NCBI RefSeq assembly: GCF_000720175.1
Contig: NZ_JOIX01000005.1
Location: 62,001-126,000, forward strand
DNA: 64,000 bases
Reading direction: 5' to 3'
Origin: Streptomyces sp. NRRL S-337
GTDB lineage: Bacteria; Actinomycetota; Actinomycetes; Streptomycetales; Streptomycetaceae
Positions 26,359-35,375 of the stretch are shown here, piece by piece; positions within the stretch are counted from its first letter, which is position 1; every line of letters begins with the position of its first letter. The notes beneath the pieces were generated by a model. The model did no database searches. It had not been told where the DNA came from and saw nothing but the letters and a program-made list of their open reading frames with translations. A program made the position numbers and the translations under genes.

Positions 26359-27207
26359 TCATTTCACGGCTCCGAGCGACAGGCCCTGGACGAGTTTGTC
26401 CTGGGCGGCGAACCCGGCGACGAGCACCGGGAGCGAGATGACGGTGGCGGCGGCGCACACCTTGGCCAGGAACAGGCCCTGGCTGGTCACGAGTCCGGTC
26501 AGGAACACCGGCGCGGTGCCGGCCACGATCCCGGTCAGGACCCGGGCGAACAGCAGCTCGTTCCAGCTGAAGATGAAGGAGATCAGCGCCGTCGCGGCGA
26601 TGCCGGGCAGGGCGACCGGGGCCACGATGCGGGTCAGCGTGGTGGTCAGCCCGGCACCGTCGATCGAGGCCGCCTCCAGCATCTCCACCGGCACCTCGGC
26701 GAGGAAAGACCGCATCATCCACACCGCGATCGGCAGGTTCATCGACGTGTAGAGGATGACCAGCAGCCAGATGCTGTCGAGCAGCCCGGTGTTCTGGGCG
26801 ACGAGGTACACCGGCAGCAGCCCGGCCACCAGCGGCAGCATCTTCGTGGAGAGGAAGAAGAAGAGGACGTCGCTCCACTTCCGCACCGGCTTGATGGCCA
26901 GGGCGTACGCGGCCGGGACGGCGAGCGCCAGCACGAGCAGGGTGGAAACCACCGATGCCGTCAGGGAGTTGAGCAGCGGCGGCCAGGGGCTGACGCCGCT
27001 GTCCGCGCCGAAGAACTCCCGGTAGCCGTGCAGGCTCAGCCCCGCGCCGACGCTCGGCGGGTTGGTCGCCGCGTCCGCCTCGCTGTGGAAGGACGTCAGC
27101 ACCATCCAGGCGACCGGCAGGAAGAAGGCGATGCCGCACAGCCAGGCCGCCAGGCCCAGCAGGCTCCCGGTCCGCCGTGGGCGCCGGGTCAGGGGTGCGC
27201 GGTTCAT
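26359..27207 (-). CDS. Carbohydrate ABC transporter permease (MalG-like)
   Basis: Protein of 282 residues with six predicted membrane helices and the permease EAA loop, EMLEAASIDGAGL. ATG 27207 overlaps the stop of the upstream permease in ATGA. The operon carries no ATPase; in Streptomyces such importers usually share the MsiK ATPase. It forms the channel with the upstream permease. Confidence 0.92.
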   Translation of the reverse strand: MNRAPLTRRPRRTGSLLGLAAWLCGIAFFLPVAWMVLTSFHSEADAATNPPSVGAGLSLHGYREFFGADSGVSPWPPLLNSLTASVVSTLLVLALAVPAAYALAIKPVRKWSDVLFFFLSTKMLPLVAGLLPVYLVAQNTGLLDSIWLLVILYTSMNLPIAVWMMRSFLAEVPVEMLEAASIDGAGLTTTLTRIVAPVALPGIAATALISFIFSWNELLFARVLTGIVAGTAPVFLTGLVTSQGLFLAKVCAAATVISLPVLVAGFAAQDKLVQGLSLGAVK

Positions 27208-28187
27208 CGGGTGACCTCCTCGCGCAGCAGGGACGAGACGGTACGCAGCGCGAAGGTCGCCACGAGCAGGGAGCACACGACCACGACGACGCCCTGCGCG
27301 GACGCCCGTCCGTAGTCGTGGGCCTGGTAGAAGGTCTGGTAGATGGTGTACGGGAGGTTGGCGGTGCCCAGGCCCCCGGACGTGATGGTGAACACCGCGT
27401 CGAAGTTCTGGACGACGTAGACGGTGCCCAGCAGCGCGGCCAGTTCGAGGTAGCGGCGCAGATGCGGCAGGGTGAGGTAGCGGAAGATGTCGAAGGCGGA
27501 GGCCCCGTCCATCCGGGCCGCCTCGACCGCGTCGGTCGCCCGGCTCTGCAGCCCGGCCAGCAGGATCAGCATCATGAACGGTGTCCACTGCCAGATCAGC
27601 GACACCTCGACGGCGGCCAGCGGCACGTCGGTCATCCAGTCCGGCTGCGGTGCGTTGTCACTGCCGAACAGTCCCCATATCCAGGTCAGCGAGCCGTTGA
27701 TCAGCCCGTACGAGGCGTTGTAGAGGGCGTGCTTCCACAGCAGCGCGGAGGCCACCGGGACGACCAGGAACGGGGTGATGAGCAGCGTCCGGACGATGCC
27801 GCGGCCGCGGAAGCCGCGGTCCAGCAGCAGCGCCAGGCCCAGCCCGAGCGCCAGGCTGACCAGCACCACGGTCACGGTCAGCAGCACCGTCGTGCCCACC
27901 GAGGACCGCAGTGCCGGATCGGTGAAGACCGCCCGGTAGTTGGCGAGGGCGGCGAAGCCGCGGTGGTCGGGGGCCAGCGCGTTCCAGCGGGTGAAGGAGA
28001 TCACCACCGTCGCCACGAACGGGAGCTGGGTGACGACGATCAGGAAGACCAGGGCGGGCAGGAGCGGGGCGCGCCGGGCCCAGTCCTTGGCCCGCCCGGC
28101 GCGGCGGGCGCGGGCGACCGGTCCGCCGGCCGGCGGTGCTCCCGGACGCGCGGCCTTGCGGGCCGGCTCAGTGGTCTGCGTAGGCAT
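27204..28187 (-). CDS. Carbohydrate ABC transporter permease (MalF-like)
   Basis: Protein of 327 residues with a basic cytoplasmic N-terminus and six membrane helices. The EAA loop reads VEAARMDGASAFDIFRYLTLP. ATG 28187 lies 20 bases inside the end of the binding-protein gene, indicating tight coupling. It is the first permease of a two-permease sugar importer. Confidence 0.92.
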   Translation of the reverse strand: MPTQTTEPARKAARPGAPPAGGPVARARRAGRAKDWARRAPLLPALVFLIVVTQLPFVATVVISFTRWNALAPDHRGFAALANYRAVFTDPALRSSVGTTVLLTVTVVLVSLALGLGLALLLDRGFRGRGIVRTLLITPFLVVPVASALLWKHALYNASYGLINGSLTWIWGLFGSDNAPQPDWMTDVPLAAVEVSLIWQWTPFMMLILLAGLQSRATDAVEAARMDGASAFDIFRYLTLPHLRRYLELAALLGTVYVVQNFDAVFTITSGGLGTANLPYTIYQTFYQAHDYGRASAQGVVVVVCSLLVATFALRTVSSLLREEVTR

Positions 28188-29547
28188 CGGACACCTCCTG
28201 CGCCAGTCGCTGGCTCGCGGTAAGGGCCTCGGGCACGCTCTGCTTGCCGGCGATGGCCGCGCTGATCTCGTGCGAGACCTTGGTGCCGAGGTCGGAGAAT
28301 TCGGGGATACCGACGAACTGGATCCCGGGGGCGGGGCGTTGCTGGACGCCGGGGTCGCCGGGCCGGGCCGAGCCGATGGCGTGCCGGGTGGCCGCGGCGA
28401 AGGCGCCGGCGGACCGGGTGTAGTCGGGGTTGCGGTAGAGCGAGGCCCGTTTTCCGCCGGGCACCCTCGACCAGCCCAGTTCGCGGCCCACCAGCCGTTC
28501 GTAGGAGGCGCCCGAGGCCCAGCGGATGAACTTCCAGGCCGCGTCCTGGTGCGTGCTGGCCTTCTGCACGCCCCAGGCCCAGGTGTAGAGCCAGCCGGAG
28601 TTGCGGGTGCGTTCGACCGGCGCGGGGGCGTAGCCGATCCTGCCGGCAACCTTGGAGCCGGTGGTTTCCAGGGAGCCGGCGCCGGCGGTGGCGTCGTACC
28701 ACATGGCGACCTTGCCCTGCTGCATGTCGTTGAGGCACTCGGTGTAGCCGGCCTGCGGGGCACCCGCCTCGCCGTGCTTGCGGACCAGATCGACGTAGAA
28801 CCGGGTGGCCCGGGTGAATTCCGGGCTGTCGACCCGTGCCTTCCAGTCCTTGGTGAACCACGTTCCGCCGAAGGTGTTGACGACGGTGGTCAGCGGGGCG
28901 GCCAGCTGGCCCCAGCCGGGCTGGCCGCGCAGGCAGATGCCCTTCATGCCCTTGCGGAATCCGTCCAACTTGGCTGCCAGCGCGGCCACTTGGTGCCAGG
29001 TGGGGTGGGCCGGCATGGTCAGACCGGCGGCCTTGAGCAGGTCCTTGCGGTACATCAGGAAGGACGATTCGCCGTAGAACGGCTCCGCGTAGATCTTGCC
29101 GTCGGCGGCGGTGAGGGAGCTGCGGAGCGGCGGGAGGATGTCGTTCTGGTCGAACGTCCGGTCCTTGCCGGCACGGGTGCCGAGCTCCGCCAGCCAGCCG
29201 TTGCGGGCGTAGATGGGGGTCTCGTAATTGCTGACGCTGGCCACGTCGTACTGGCCGGCCTGGCTGGAGAAGTCCTGGCTCATCTTGTCGCGCAGGTCGT
29301 CCTCCGGCAGCACGGTGAAGTTGACCTTGATGCCGGTCTCCTTGGTGAAGTGCTCGGCGGTGAGCCGTTGCAGATCCACCATCTGCGGGTTGTTGACCAT
29401 CAGGACGTTCAGGGTGTCGGCGCCGTCGTTGCCGGCGTCACCGGCGCCGCGGTAGCAGCCGGTGGTGGACAGCGACAGGGCCAGGGTCAGGGCGGTGAGC
29501 CCTGCCGCGCGGGGGCCGCGGCGTGGCCCGGGGGATCGTGCTCGCAC
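28168..29547 (-). CDS. Sugar/polyol ABC transporter substrate-binding lipoprotein
   Basis: Protein of 459 residues, family 1 extracellular solute-binding protein. Signal and lipobox LALSLSTTGC near residue 31 show lipid anchoring. The mature part has LNVLMVNNPQMVDLQRLT, FGGTWFTKDW and DMQQGKVAMWYDATAGAGSL, as in sorbitol/mannitol-type binding proteins. GTG 29547 follows GAGAGG. It is the first structural gene of the importer operon; polyol specificity is inferred from the dehydrogenase in the operon. Confidence 0.9.
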   Translation of the reverse strand: MRARSPGPRRGPRAAGLTALTLALSLSTTGCYRGAGDAGNDGADTLNVLMVNNPQMVDLQRLTAEHFTKETGIKVNFTVLPEDDLRDKMSQDFSSQAGQYDVASVSNYETPIYARNGWLAELGTRAGKDRTFDQNDILPPLRSSLTAADGKIYAEPFYGESSFLMYRKDLLKAAGLTMPAHPTWHQVAALAAKLDGFRKGMKGICLRGQPGWGQLAAPLTTVVNTFGGTWFTKDWKARVDSPEFTRATRFYVDLVRKHGEAGAPQAGYTECLNDMQQGKVAMWYDATAGAGSLETTGSKVAGRIGYAPAPVERTRNSGWLYTWAWGVQKASTHQDAAWKFIRWASGASYERLVGRELGWSRVPGGKRASLYRNPDYTRSAGAFAAATRHAIGSARPGDPGVQQRPAPGIQFVGIPEFSDLGTKVSHEISAAIAGKQSVPEALTASQRLAQEVSDAYADH

Positions 29548-29677
29548 GGCTCATACCTCTCTTTTTCACTGCATGTCGGCATGTCGGGGATACGAAGTCG
29601 TGCCGAGGCACGGCGGGGGAACCGCACGAGGGCCCGCGGTGCGGGTGCGGCCTCGGCGGCGGCTGGTGGTGTGGTGC

Positions 29678-29692
29678 GGACCGGTTCGGTCC
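29678..29692 (-). terminator. Short hairpin downstream of the DeoR gene
   Basis: GGACCG-GTT-CGGTCC forms a 6-bp stem 10 bases past the DeoR stop and before the binding-protein gene. It may separate regulator and transporter transcripts. Confidence 0.4.
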
Positions 29693-29702
29693 GGGCCTTG
29701 GG

Positions 29703-30464
29703 TCAGACCCGGAGCACCTGCGGCCCCAGGAGGGAGTAGCGGTGGGCCTCCGGCGCGGACAGCCCCGCGTCGGTGACGATCGTGTCGAAGTCGCCGACCT
29801 CGGCGAACCGGCAGAAGCTGCTGGCGCCGAATTTGCTGTGCACCCCGACCAGCACCCGCCGCCGCGAGGAGCGGACGGCCTGCTCCTTCACCTCCGCGAC
29901 CGCCGGGTCGGGGGTGGTCAGTCCGTGCTCCCGGGAGACGCCGTTCGCCCCGAGGAACGCCAGGTCGATCACGAACCGGGAGAGCATGTCGCGGGCCCAG
30001 GACCCCACCGTCGCCTGCGTCCCGGAGCGCACCCGGCCGCCGGCGAGCAGCACGGTGGCGGACTCCGCGGCGGAGACCAGGGACGCGGTTCGCAGCGAGG
30101 CGGTGATCACGGTCAGCGGGCGGTCGGTCGGCAGCAGCATGGCGACCAGTTCCGGGGTGTAGCCCTCGTCGACGAACACCGTCTCGGCGGAGCCGACCAG
30201 CTCCGCGGCCGCCGCGGCGATCCGCCGCTTCTCGGCCACCTGCTGGGTCTCCCGCCGGGCGAGCGTGGTCTCGAAACCGGCGCTCTCGACCGGGTACGCG
30301 GCCCCGTGCGTCCGCCGGACCAGCCCGCGGCGCTCCAGCTCGCTCAGGTCGCGGCGGACCGTCTCGCGGGCCACGCCGAACTCGGCCGCGGCGTCGGCGA
30401 CCTCGACCCGGCCGGACTGCCGGGCCAGCGCGAGGATGCGGTGCTGGCGTTCCTCGGCCCTCAT
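29703..30464 (-). CDS. DeoR/GlpR-family transcriptional repressor
   Basis: Protein of 253 residues. The N-terminal DeoR winged helix is RILALARQSGRVEVADAAAE then FGVARETVRRDLSELE. The C-terminal sugar-phosphate-isomerase-like sensor has FVDEGYTPELVA, LAFLGANGVS and VGVHSKFG. It sits upstream of the polyol importer and dehydrogenase on the same strand and likely represses the operon, with release by a phosphorylated sugar. Repeats upstream of its start are good operator candidates. Confidence 0.92.
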   Translation of the reverse strand: MRAEERQHRILALARQSGRVEVADAAAEFGVARETVRRDLSELERRGLVRRTHGAAYPVESAGFETTLARRETQQVAEKRRIAAAAAELVGSAETVFVDEGYTPELVAMLLPTDRPLTVITASLRTASLVSAAESATVLLAGGRVRSGTQATVGSWARDMLSRFVIDLAFLGANGVSREHGLTTPDPAVAEVKEQAVRSSRRRVLVGVHSKFGASSFCRFAEVGDFDTIVTDAGLSAPEAHRYSLLGPQVLRV

Positions 30465-30520
30465 GGCTCACTCCTGCCCGGTGTCCGGTGGTTTCCGGTG
30501 GCTTCCGTTCGGTCACGGGC

Positions 30521-30610
30521 CTGCCCGTTTCCGCCCGCATCAGGTTTATAGCAACCGGGGCCGACCGAAGTCCTGCCCGTCGGGACAGAAAAACTGCCCG
30601 TTTTTGCCCG
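30521..30610 (-). promoter_or_regulatory. Paired 17-bp repeats, candidate DeoR operators
   Basis: Two near-identical 17-bp direct repeats, CTGCCCGTTTCCGCCCG (30521-30537) and CTGCCCGTTTTTGCCCG (30594-30610), match at 15 of 17 positions and start 73 bases apart, about seven helical turns. On the minus strand each contains CGGGC-A/G repeated at a ten-base interval, as expected for a DeoR dimer site. They lie 57-146 bases upstream of the regulator. Confidence 0.5.
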
Positions 30611-30756
30611 CTCCGGACCGCTTCTGCACCGGCCGGGGCCCCGGGCGGCTGCCCGTACCGCTCCTGTGGGGTGCCCGTGGCCCACCGCGGCCGCCCGATC
30701 GGATCCGGCCGCCCGGAGCGGTGGTGCCGGCCGCAGCGCCGCATAGTCTGGACGGC

Positions 30757-31164
30757 ATGAGCTCGGAGATGCGGTCGTTGGCGGTCACCTCGGTCGTGGA
30801 GGCGGAGGAGTGCGCGGTGCTGCGGGTCAGCGGGGAACTCGACCTCCGCACCGAGCAGGCGTTCCTCGCCGAAGCGCGGTCGGTGGTCTCGGCCGGCCAC
30901 CGCTTCCTCGTACTGGACCTGACCGCCCTGCGCTTCTGCGACTCCCGGGGGCTCAGCTGCCTGCTGGCCCTGGAATGGCTCTGCCGCCGCCTGGAGGGCC
31001 GGCTGCTGCTGGCCTCCCTCGGCGTACGGATGCTCCGGTTGCTGGTCGGCACCCAGTCCCTGGGCGTCTTCTCCTGCTACCCGACGGTCGGCCATGCGCT
31101 GGCCGCCGTCCCCGACGGCGCCCGCCCGGCCTGGCCGCCCGCCGTCGAGGACCCGTCCGTGTGA
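30757..31164 (+). CDS. STAS-domain anti-sigma factor antagonist
   Basis: Protein of 135 residues with a STAS fold: VLRVSGELDLRTEQAFL and the phosphoserine loop LRFCDSRGLSCLLAL. The Ser expected to be phosphorylated by an RsbW-type kinase is present. In Streptomyces such proteins free sigma-B-like factors. The SpoIIE phosphatase at 443 is the type of enzyme that could dephosphorylate it, but no link is shown. Confidence 0.9.
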   Translation: MSSEMRSLAVTSVVEAEECAVLRVSGELDLRTEQAFLAEARSVVSAGHRFLVLDLTALRFCDSRGLSCLLALEWLCRRLEGRLLLASLGVRMLRLLVGTQSLGVFSCYPTVGHALAAVPDGARPAWPPAVEDPSV

Positions 31165-31173
31165 AGCGGCGGT

Positions 31174-32367
31174 TCACCCGGGTGACGGCCCCGGGCAGCG
31201 CATCCCCAGCCACGCCCCGTTGAACCGGGCGAAGGTGATCTTCCGGTACGGGCCGGACTCGTAGAGCAGCCCGAACGTGCCGTCCGCCAGCCGGGTCAGC
31301 GTCGAGTACGCGGCCGGCCCCGGCACCACGGTCCGGGACACCGGCCAGCTCTCCCCGTCGTCGCACGAGCCCCGCACGGTGAGGTTCTCCCGGGCCCGGG
31401 CGCTCGCCGTATTGCTGAACAGCAGCCAGTGCGCCCGCGGCCGGCCGGCCCGGGCCGCCGGGTCGTACCGCAGGATCGAGGCGTTGTTGGCCGGGTCGGG
31501 CAGCTCGTCGTCGGCCGCCGGGGCGCTGTAGGACAGCCCACCGTCCCGGGAGTGCGCGACCAGCCGCCGGGGCGTGCTCGTGGTGCGGCTGTTGAGCAGC
31601 ACCCGCCCGTCGGCCAGCTCGACGGTCTTGTTCTCGTCCATCCGCGGCCCCACCGGCGTCCCCAGCCGCCAGGTCGCCCCGTGGTCGTCGCTGTACGCGC
31701 TCGCCGCCCACATGCTGCCGTCCGCCTTGCGGAACGCGTACTGCTGCAGCAGCCGCCCGCCGGACAGCTGGCTGCCGGAACCGGACGAGGCGAAGATGCC
31801 GCGCCAGGACGGGTCCTTGAGGGCGCGGGTGATCCGGCGGTGCCGCCAGCTGCGGCCGCCGTCGTCGGAATAGCTGTAATCGGTGTGCAGCACGGAGGTG
31901 CTGTCGTGCGCGTTGCCGGTGCCCGCGGTGCCGAAGCCGACCCCCTTGGGCGCGTACGCGTGGAAGAGGAAGATCCGCCCGGTCGTCCGGTCCACCAGCA
32001 GGCTCGGGTCCCCGGCACCGACCCCGCCGTCGTAGTCCACCGCCGCCCGCGGCGCGCTCCAGGTGCGCCCCTTGTCGACGCTGCGCCGCACCATCACGTC
32101 CACGTCGCCCGGCAGATCGGCCGCGCTGTGGTTCCGCCGGTCGTACGCCGCGATCAGCGTGCCGTCCGGCAGCGTGGCCAGCGCGGGAATGCGGTACGTG
32201 TGCGCGCCCTGCCCGGACACCGCCAGATCCGTGGTCTCGAACAGCGCCCCTCGGCCGGCTCCCGGGACCGGCACGGCGGCGGGGACCCCCGGCGCGGCCG
32301 GCAGGGCAGCACCGACCCCCGCGGCGAGCAGCACGGCCAGCGTGCGGAAGCGGGCGGCTGCGGGCAC
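31174..32367 (-). CDS. Secreted exo-sialidase (GH33, BNR repeats)
   Basis: Protein of 397 residues with a signal peptide (LAVLLAAGVGAALPAAPG). The catalytic arginine motif is HTYRIP. Several Asp-boxes S-x-D-x-G-x-x-W are visible: SVDKGRTW, SDDGGRSW, SDDHGATW and a variant SRDGGLSY, plus SCDDGESW. These fit a six-bladed propeller sialidase that removes terminal sialic acids outside the cell. GTG 32367 follows GGAGG with five bases between. It is divergent from the FAD oxidase gene. Confidence 0.92.
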   Translation of the reverse strand: MPAAARFRTLAVLLAAGVGAALPAAPGVPAAVPVPGAGRGALFETTDLAVSGQGAHTYRIPALATLPDGTLIAAYDRRNHSAADLPGDVDVMVRRSVDKGRTWSAPRAAVDYDGGVGAGDPSLLVDRTTGRIFLFHAYAPKGVGFGTAGTGNAHDSTSVLHTDYSYSDDGGRSWRHRRITRALKDPSWRGIFASSGSGSQLSGGRLLQQYAFRKADGSMWAASAYSDDHGATWRLGTPVGPRMDENKTVELADGRVLLNSRTTSTPRRLVAHSRDGGLSYSAPAADDELPDPANNASILRYDPAARAGRPRAHWLLFSNTASARARENLTVRGSCDDGESWPVSRTVVPGPAAYSTLTRLADGTFGLLYESGPYRKITFARFNGAWLGMRCPGPSPG

Positions 32368-32661
32368 CGGGACCTCCAGGCGGACACGACGGCGGCCGCT
32401 CCAGCCTGCGCGAGGGCGTCCCGGCGGGCGCGCCGACCGGCCCCGTCGGGGTGACCGGACCGCGCGCCCGGAGCAGCCGGCCACCTTGCGCAACCCCGCC
32501 CCGCCCAGAACCCTGGGACCGGGAACCCGGCAGTTCCGGAACCCGGGACACCGCGTCCACCGCCCGCCCCATGGACGCGCGACGGCATGCCCGTCATCCT
32601 CTGCACCACCGGTGCCCGACCGGCACCGGCTCCCGCACCTCGACACGGGAAGGCGGACCGG

Positions 32662-33858
32662 ATGGCCTCCACCGCGGCACCGGCGACGGCCGCAGAGCCC
32701 CTCCCGGAACGGGCCGACGTGGTGATCGTCGGCGGCGGGGTGATCGGCGCGAGCATCGCCTTCCACCTGGCCGAGGCGGGCGTCGGCCGGGTGCTCCTGC
32801 TGGAGCGCGACCGGCCCGCGTCCGGGTCCTCCGGCAAGCCGATCGGCGGCGTCCGCGCCCAGTTCTCCGACCCGCTCAACATCCGGCTCGGCCTGCGCAG
32901 CCTGGCCGCCTGGCGGGACTTCACCCGCCGGCCCGGCGCCGACATCGGCCTGACCACCGTCGGCTACCTCTTCCTCCTCGCCGACGACCGCGAACTGGCC
33001 GTCTTCACCGAGGGCGTCGAGACCCAGAACCGGCACGGCGTCCCCAGCCGCATCGTCGGCCCGCGCGCCGCCCGGGAGTTGTGCCCCTACGTCGACCCCC
33101 GCGGCATCGTCGCCGCCGCCTACTCACCCACCGACGGCCACGCCCTGCCCCGCGCCGCGGTCGCCGGCTATCTGCGCGCCGCCCGCCGGCTCGGCGCGAC
33201 CGTCCGCACCCGCTGCCCGGTCACCGCCGTCGACACCGCGGACGGCGTGATCCGTGCCGTGCACACCCCGCACGGCACGGTCCGCACCTCCACCGTCGTC
33301 TGCTGCGCGGGCGCCTGGTCCCGGGCCGTCGGCGCGCTGGCCGGGGTCGCCCTCCCGGTCACCCCGCTGCGCCGGCAGATCGCCTTCACCGGCCCGCTGC
33401 ACCCCGCCCCGCCCCGGATCCCCTTCACCCTCGACTTCGGCTCCACCCTCTACTTCCACAACGACGGCGCCGGCGGCCTGCTCATGGGCCTGTCCGACCC
33501 CCGCCAACCCCCGGGATTCGGGCGGGAGTTCAGCCGCGAATGGCTGGCCCCGCTGCGCACCGCCGCGGCCCGCCGGGCCCCGGACCTCGCCCGCCTCCCG
33601 GTCGCCGACGGCTGGGCCGGCCTCTACGAGATGACCCCCGACCGCAACGCGCTGATCGGCGAGGCCGGCCGCCCCTGCCGGTTCCTGTACGCCACCGGCT
33701 TCTCCGGCCACGGCTTCCTCCAGGCCCCGGCCGTCGGCGAACTCGTCCGCGACCTCTACCTGGGCCGCGAGCCGTTCCTTGACATCGGCCCGCTCGCCGC
33801 GACCCGCTTCGACGGCGGCGCGCCGCCCGCGGCCCGCCCGGAGGCCCACATCATCTGA
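32662..33858 (+). CDS. FAD-dependent oxidase, AmaA/L-pipecolate oxidase-like
   Basis: Protein of 398 residues of the DAO/sarcosine-oxidase family. The FAD motif is VVIVGGGVIGASIAFHLAEAG near residue 20, and the C-terminus has the family's ATGFSGHGFLQAPAVGEL. ATG 32662 follows GGGAAGG. It is the first gene of a same-strand set with a 2-oxoadipate dioxygenase and an ALDH7 dehydrogenase, where the Pseudomonas equivalent AmaA oxidises L-pipecolate to piperideine-6-carboxylate. The family fit is firm, the pipecolate assignment is by context. Confidence 0.85.
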   Translation: MASTAAPATAAEPLPERADVVIVGGGVIGASIAFHLAEAGVGRVLLLERDRPASGSSGKPIGGVRAQFSDPLNIRLGLRSLAAWRDFTRRPGADIGLTTVGYLFLLADDRELAVFTEGVETQNRHGVPSRIVGPRAARELCPYVDPRGIVAAAYSPTDGHALPRAAVAGYLRAARRLGATVRTRCPVTAVDTADGVIRAVHTPHGTVRTSTVVCCAGAWSRAVGALAGVALPVTPLRRQIAFTGPLHPAPPRIPFTLDFGSTLYFHNDGAGGLLMGLSDPRQPPGFGREFSREWLAPLRTAAARRAPDLARLPVADGWAGLYEMTPDRNALIGEAGRPCRFLYATGFSGHGFLQAPAVGELVRDLYLGREPFLDIGPLAATRFDGGAPPAARPEAHII

Positions 33859-33903
33859 CCCCGCCCGGCACCCGTCCCGTCCCCGTCCCCCCGGAGCTGC
33901 GTA

Positions 33904-35339
33904 TGGTCCCCACCTGGCAACTGCGCGCCGCGTTCGCCCGCCGGCTGTCCGGCATGTACGGCACCGAAGTCCCCGCGTACACCACGCTGCTGGAGGTGAC
34001 CGGGCAGATCAACGACGAGGTCGCGGCCCGCGACCCGGAGGCCGGCCGGCTCGGCGGCCCGGGCCGGGTCGGCGTGGAACGGCACGGTGCCATCCGCGTC
34101 GGCACACCGGAGGAACTCCGGCAGGCCGCCCAGGTCTTCGCGGCGCTCGGCATGCACCCGGTGGGCTTCTACGACCTTCGGGACGCCGGCGAGGGCGCGG
34201 TGCCGGTCGTCTCCACGGCCTTCCGGCCGACCGACCCCGAGGAACTGGAACGCAACCCCTTCCGGGTCTTCACCTCCCTCCTGACCACCTCCGACCGCCG
34301 CTTCTTCGGCCCGGACCTCGCCGCCCGGCTCGACGCCTTCCTCGCCCGCCGGCAGCTCTTCCCGCCCGAACTCCTCGCCCTGGCCGCCCGCGCCGAGGCC
34401 GGGGGCGGGCTCCCCGACCCCCAGGCAGAACGTTTCCTCACCCTCGCGGCCGCCGCGTTCGCCCTCTCACCGGAGCCGGTCGACCGCGCCTGGTACACCG
34501 AACTGGAACGGGTCTGTGCCGTCGCCGCCGACATCGGCGGGGTGACGACCACCCACCTCAACCACCTCACCCCGCGCGTCCTGGACATCGACGCCCTCCA
34601 CCGCCGCATGGGCGAACGCGGCATCACCATGATCGACCGGATCCAGGGACCCCCGCGCTGGGAGGGCCCGGACGTCCTGCTGCGCCAGACCTCCTTCCGG
34701 GCCCTGGCCGAGACCCGGACGTTCCGCGAGCCCGACGGCCGGCTCACCCGCGGCGCACTGCGCGTCCGGTTCGGCGAGGTCGAGGCGCGCGGGATCGCGC
34801 TCACCCGCGCCGGCCGGGCCCGCTACGACCACCTCATGGCCGAGACCGACCGCCGCACGGCACTGCGCCCGGGCGCCGACCGGCAGCGGACCGCCCGCTG
34901 CCTCTGGCTCCAGGGCTTCCCCGGCTCCGAACACCAACTCGCCGTCTCCCACCTGGCGTTCTTCACCTACCGCCCGGAGCCCGCGCGCCCCCGGGACGGC
35001 CGGCGCCCGCCCGCCGACCTGGCCGGCCTGCTCACCCACGGCTGGCTCACCGCCCACCCGATCGTCTACGAGGACTTCCTGCCGCGCTCCGCCGCCGGCA
35101 TCTTCCGCTCCAACCTCACCGGGGCGGGCCGCCACGACGCGGAGCTGGCCGGCGCACCCTTCGACGCCGACCGGCTGTCCGGGGCGATCGGCCGCCCGGT
35201 GGCCGACCCGTACGCGCTCTACGCCGGGCAGCAGGACCGTTCGCTGCGGCAGGCGCTGTTCACCCTCCGGGCGGGTGCCGCGCTACGCGCCCTGGACCAC
35301 GGGGAACTGATCGACGCGGAACCCGTCCCCGCCCCCTGA
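33904..35339 (+). CDS. hglS: 2-oxoadipate dioxygenase/decarboxylase
   Basis: Protein of 478 residues matching the HglS/YdcJ (DUF1338) family. Landmarks are EVTGQINDEVAARDPEAG, VERHGAIRVGTPEEL (His61 and Arg65, spaced as the HglS metal and substrate residues), THLNHLTPRVLDID, GEVEARGIALT and YEDFLPRSAAGIFRSNL. HglS converts 2-oxoadipate with O2 to D-2-hydroxyglutarate, an Fe(II) step of the Pseudomonas lysine route. It lies 45 bases after the oxidase gene and 36 before the dehydrogenase gene. Confidence 0.9.
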
Positions 35340-35375
35340 ACGCCCCTTCGCCCCTTCTCACCCCAGGAGCGCGAC

